Shown here: one piece after another, positions 6,892 to 8,443 of the stretch
How the letters are laid out: every line of letters starts with the position of its first letter
Position numbering within the stretch: the stretch's first letter is position 1
Source: Bacteroidetes bacterium QH_1_64_81
Lineage (GTDB): Bacteria; Bacteroidota; Rhodothermia; Rhodothermales; Salinibacteraceae
NCBI GenBank assembly: GCA_003022655.1
Contig: PXSX01000226.1
Location: forward strand, 1,836 to 10,278
Reading direction: 5' to 3'
Length of the DNA stretch: 8,443 nucleotides
Notes under the pieces: generated by a model
Database searches by the model: none
The model's input: the letters and a program-made list of their open reading frames with translations, nothing else
What the model was told of the DNA's origin: nothing
Made by a program: the position numbers and the translations under genes

Positions 6892-8316
6892 ATGGAGGCA
6901 ACGACGGAAAAGTATCTGCCAAGTGCCAGCAACTCGATTACGGCTCGGGTCGCGATTGCGAATCGTCCCGGCATGCTTGCAAAGGTGACCTCCGTGATCG
7001 GGGAGAAGGGGGGCAACATCGGGGCCATCGACATTGTGCGGGCCGAAACCGACGAGCTGACCCGCGACATCACCATCAACACCCGGAGCGACGAACACGC
7101 GCAGTCGATCGTGCAAGAAATCCGGGAGATCGAGGGGGTAGAGGTCGTCAACCTCTCCGATCGCACCTTTCTCCTGCACCTGAGCGGCAAGCTGGAGGTC
7201 GAAAGCAAGTCGCCGCTCCAGACGCGCGATCAACTGTCGATGGCCTACACACCCGGCGTTGCTCGCGTCTCGGAGTCGATCCACGAGACACCCTCGGATG
7301 CACATCGCCTCACCATCAAGAGCAACACGGTGGCCGTGGTGTCCGACGGAACCGCCGTGCTCGGACTTGGCGACATCGGCCCGAAGGCGGCCATCCCAGT
7401 GATGGAGGGAAAAGCCCAGCTCCTCAAAGAGTTTGCGGGCGTGAACGGCTTTCCGGTTTGCCTGGACACGACGAGCGTTGACGAGATTGTGGATACCGTC
7501 CGGCGCATCGCTCCCGTCTTCGGGGGCATCAATTTAGAAGACATCGCGGCTCCGCGGTGCTTTGCTATTGAAGAGCGCCTGAAGGATGAACTGGACGTTC
7601 CCGTCTTCCACGACGACCAGCACGGCACCGCCGTCGTGACGGTTGCGGCGCTCCTGAATGCGTTGACGGTCGTCGACAAGGACCTGGCGGACATCTCGGT
7701 GGTCATGGCTGGAATCGGGGCGGCGGGCACGGCCGTCACCGAAATGTTGCTGCAGATGGGCGTCGAAGACATCGTAGGGGTCGACAGAAGCGGGCCTGTT
7801 ACCGAGGAGAGGGGAGACCTCACTGCTGCTAAGAAGCGGTACGTCGAGATGACGGAGCCGTCGACCGATGGGGACACCTTGTCGGAGGTGATGGAGGGGG
7901 CCGACGTGTTCATTGGGCTGAGCGCCCCGGACATCATCGACGTAGAGGATTTGAAGGGCATGGCCCGTGATCCCGTCGTATTTGCGATGGCCAATCCACA
8001 GCCCGAGATTCGGCCGGAGGTAGCCTACCCCCACGTCGCGGTCATGGCGACGGGCCGCAGCGACTACCCCAATCAGATCAACAATGTCTTGTGCTTCCCC
8101 GGCTTATTTAAGGGCCTGCTCGATTGTCGGGCGGCGGCCATCACAGGGGAGATGAAAGTTGCGGCGGCCGAAGCCATCGCCGATACGATTGACGATCAAA
8201 ATCTGACGTCCGATTACATTATCCCCAGCGTGTTCGACAAAGAGGTAGTCTCGCGGGTCTCGGCGGCGGTGTCCCAGGCCGCCCACGAGCAGAACGTAGC
8301 CCGCAAGCGCACGTAG
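6892..8316 (+). CDS. ACT-domain malic enzyme (oxaloacetate-decarboxylating malate dehydrogenase)
   Basis: A 474-residue cytoplasmic enzyme expected to decarboxylate malate oxidatively to pyruvate and CO2 with reduction of NAD(P). Residues 16-90 form an ACT domain (ITARVAIANRPGMLAKVTSV start), a small-molecule sensing module also known at the N-terminus of B. subtilis-type malic enzymes. The catalytic part has YTPGVA (119-124) with the catalytic Tyr, GLGDIGPKAAIPVMEGKAQL with the catalytic Lys at 174, NLEDIAAPRCF (214-224) and FHDDQHGTAV (239-248) for metal binding. The Rossmann loop GIGAAGTAV (274-282) is followed by Asp298 at the end of the second strand, which favours NAD over NADP, and by ATGRSDYPNQINNVLCFPG (386-404). 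All expected blocks are intact. The ATG at 6892 was chosen because the ACT domain begins shortly after it and the upstream frame is non-coding. The start lacks a Shine-Dalgarno sequence. Confidence 0.93.
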   Translation: MEATTEKYLPSASNSITARVAIANRPGMLAKVTSVIGEKGGNIGAIDIVRAETDELTRDITINTRSDEHAQSIVQEIREIEGVEVVNLSDRTFLLHLSGKLEVESKSPLQTRDQLSMAYTPGVARVSESIHETPSDAHRLTIKSNTVAVVSDGTAVLGLGDIGPKAAIPVMEGKAQLLKEFAGVNGFPVCLDTTSVDEIVDTVRRIAPVFGGINLEDIAAPRCFAIEERLKDELDVPVFHDDQHGTAVVTVAALLNALTVVDKDLADISVVMAGIGAAGTAVTEMLLQMGVEDIVGVDRSGPVTEERGDLTAAKKRYVEMTEPSTDGDTLSEVMEGADVFIGLSAPDIIDVEDLKGMARDPVVFAMANPQPEIRPEVAYPHVAVMATGRSDYPNQINNVLCFPGLFKGLLDCRAAAITGEMKVAAAEAIADTIDDQNLTSDYIIPSVFDKEVVSRVSAAVSQAAHEQNVARKRT

Positions 8317-8318
8317 AT

Positions 8319-8349
8319 CGATTCGGCGTCTCACCAGACGGATGAATCG
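8319..8349 (+). other. Two-part hairpin after the malic enzyme gene
   Basis: CGATTC (8319-8324) pairs with GAATCG (8344-8349), and inside it CGTCT (8327-8331) pairs with AGACG (8336-8340) around the loop CACC. A small internal loop separates the two stems. No T-run follows, so it is not a classical terminator. It starts two bases after the stop codon and ends five bases before the next ATG, so it could affect initiation of the next gene. Confidence 0.45.
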
Positions 8350-8354
8350 CGGCG

Positions 8355-8443
8355 ATGCCCTCCGATCGTGGTCCCCATCCCGAGGATGCCGACCAGTTTG
8401 GCGCGCCCCAGCATTCCCAACTCCGAGCGGCCGTGCGGGACCT
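8355..8443 (+). CDS. 5' end of a small protein gene, possibly DUF434 family (partial)
   Basis: Twenty-nine codons from the ATG at 8355 run off the right edge. They read as MPSDRGPHPEDADQF, then GAPQHSQLRAAVRD. A stop codon lies four codons upstream in frame, so this is the only usable start on this side. The LRAAVRDL pattern near residue 23 resembles the beginning of DUF434 proteins, which continue with a WLL-RGY block; that block would lie just past the edge, so this assignment is a guess. Composition (acidic, Pro-rich) fits the neighbours. It lies 38 bases after the malic enzyme stop and may share its transcript. Confidence 0.5.
   Translation, partial: MPSDRGPHPEDADQFGAPQHSQLRAAVRD

Noticed and set aside
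5909..7208. Long antisense open frames opposite rpsA and the malic enzyme gene
   Set aside because: They mirror the codon bias of the sense genes (Leu/Arg/Ala-rich text) and have no recognisable domain or independent signal.

Overview
The window looks like chromosomal DNA of a halophilic, high-GC member of the Bacteroidota/Rhodothermota side, most likely a Salinibacter relative. This is inferred from GC- and GTC/GAC-rich codon use, a very acidic ribosomal protein S1, a TrmH-family methyltransferase with the N-terminus usual in Bacteroidota, methylmalonyl-CoA mutase in two-subunit form, and no Shine-Dalgarno sequence ahead of any start codon. No database search was possible, so the genus is a guess.

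Layout. Left part, minus strand: a TrmH/SpoU-type RNA methyltransferase (2041-2616) followed after a short spacer by mutA, the small subunit of methylmalonyl-CoA mutase (1985 down past the left edge, last residues missing). Diverging from them on the plus strand: a small LEA14/WHy-like lipoprotein (2746-3360), cmk for cytidylate kinase (3400-4032), a 234-base leader with a candidate promoter, rpsA for ribosomal protein S1 (4267-6694), a clear intrinsic terminator (6734-6770), an ACT-domain malic enzyme (6892-8316), a hairpin, and the first 29 codons of a probable DUF434-type gene running off the right edge.

The genes are mostly housekeeping: mutA (propionyl/methylmalonyl-CoA to succinyl-CoA) and malic enzyme (malate to pyruvate) belong to central carbon metabolism, while the methyltransferase, cmk and rpsA serve RNA modification, nucleotide supply and translation. 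The cmk-rpsA neighbourhood is a common bacterial arrangement. I see no mobile element, CRISPR array, tRNA or rRNA.

The unusual point is damage in two adjacent, normally essential genes. rpsA lacks most of its third S1 domain: about 113 bases appear to be missing at about 5428, and the reading frame shifts there. cmk appears to lack about 26 residues of its CMP-binding insert at about 3622-3630, this time in frame. Either the assembly dropped two short segments, or this lineage really carries two deletions. S1 also has a long acidic N-terminal extension and a C-terminal coiled coil plus helix-hairpin-helix-like module, which is not the standard S1 plan.
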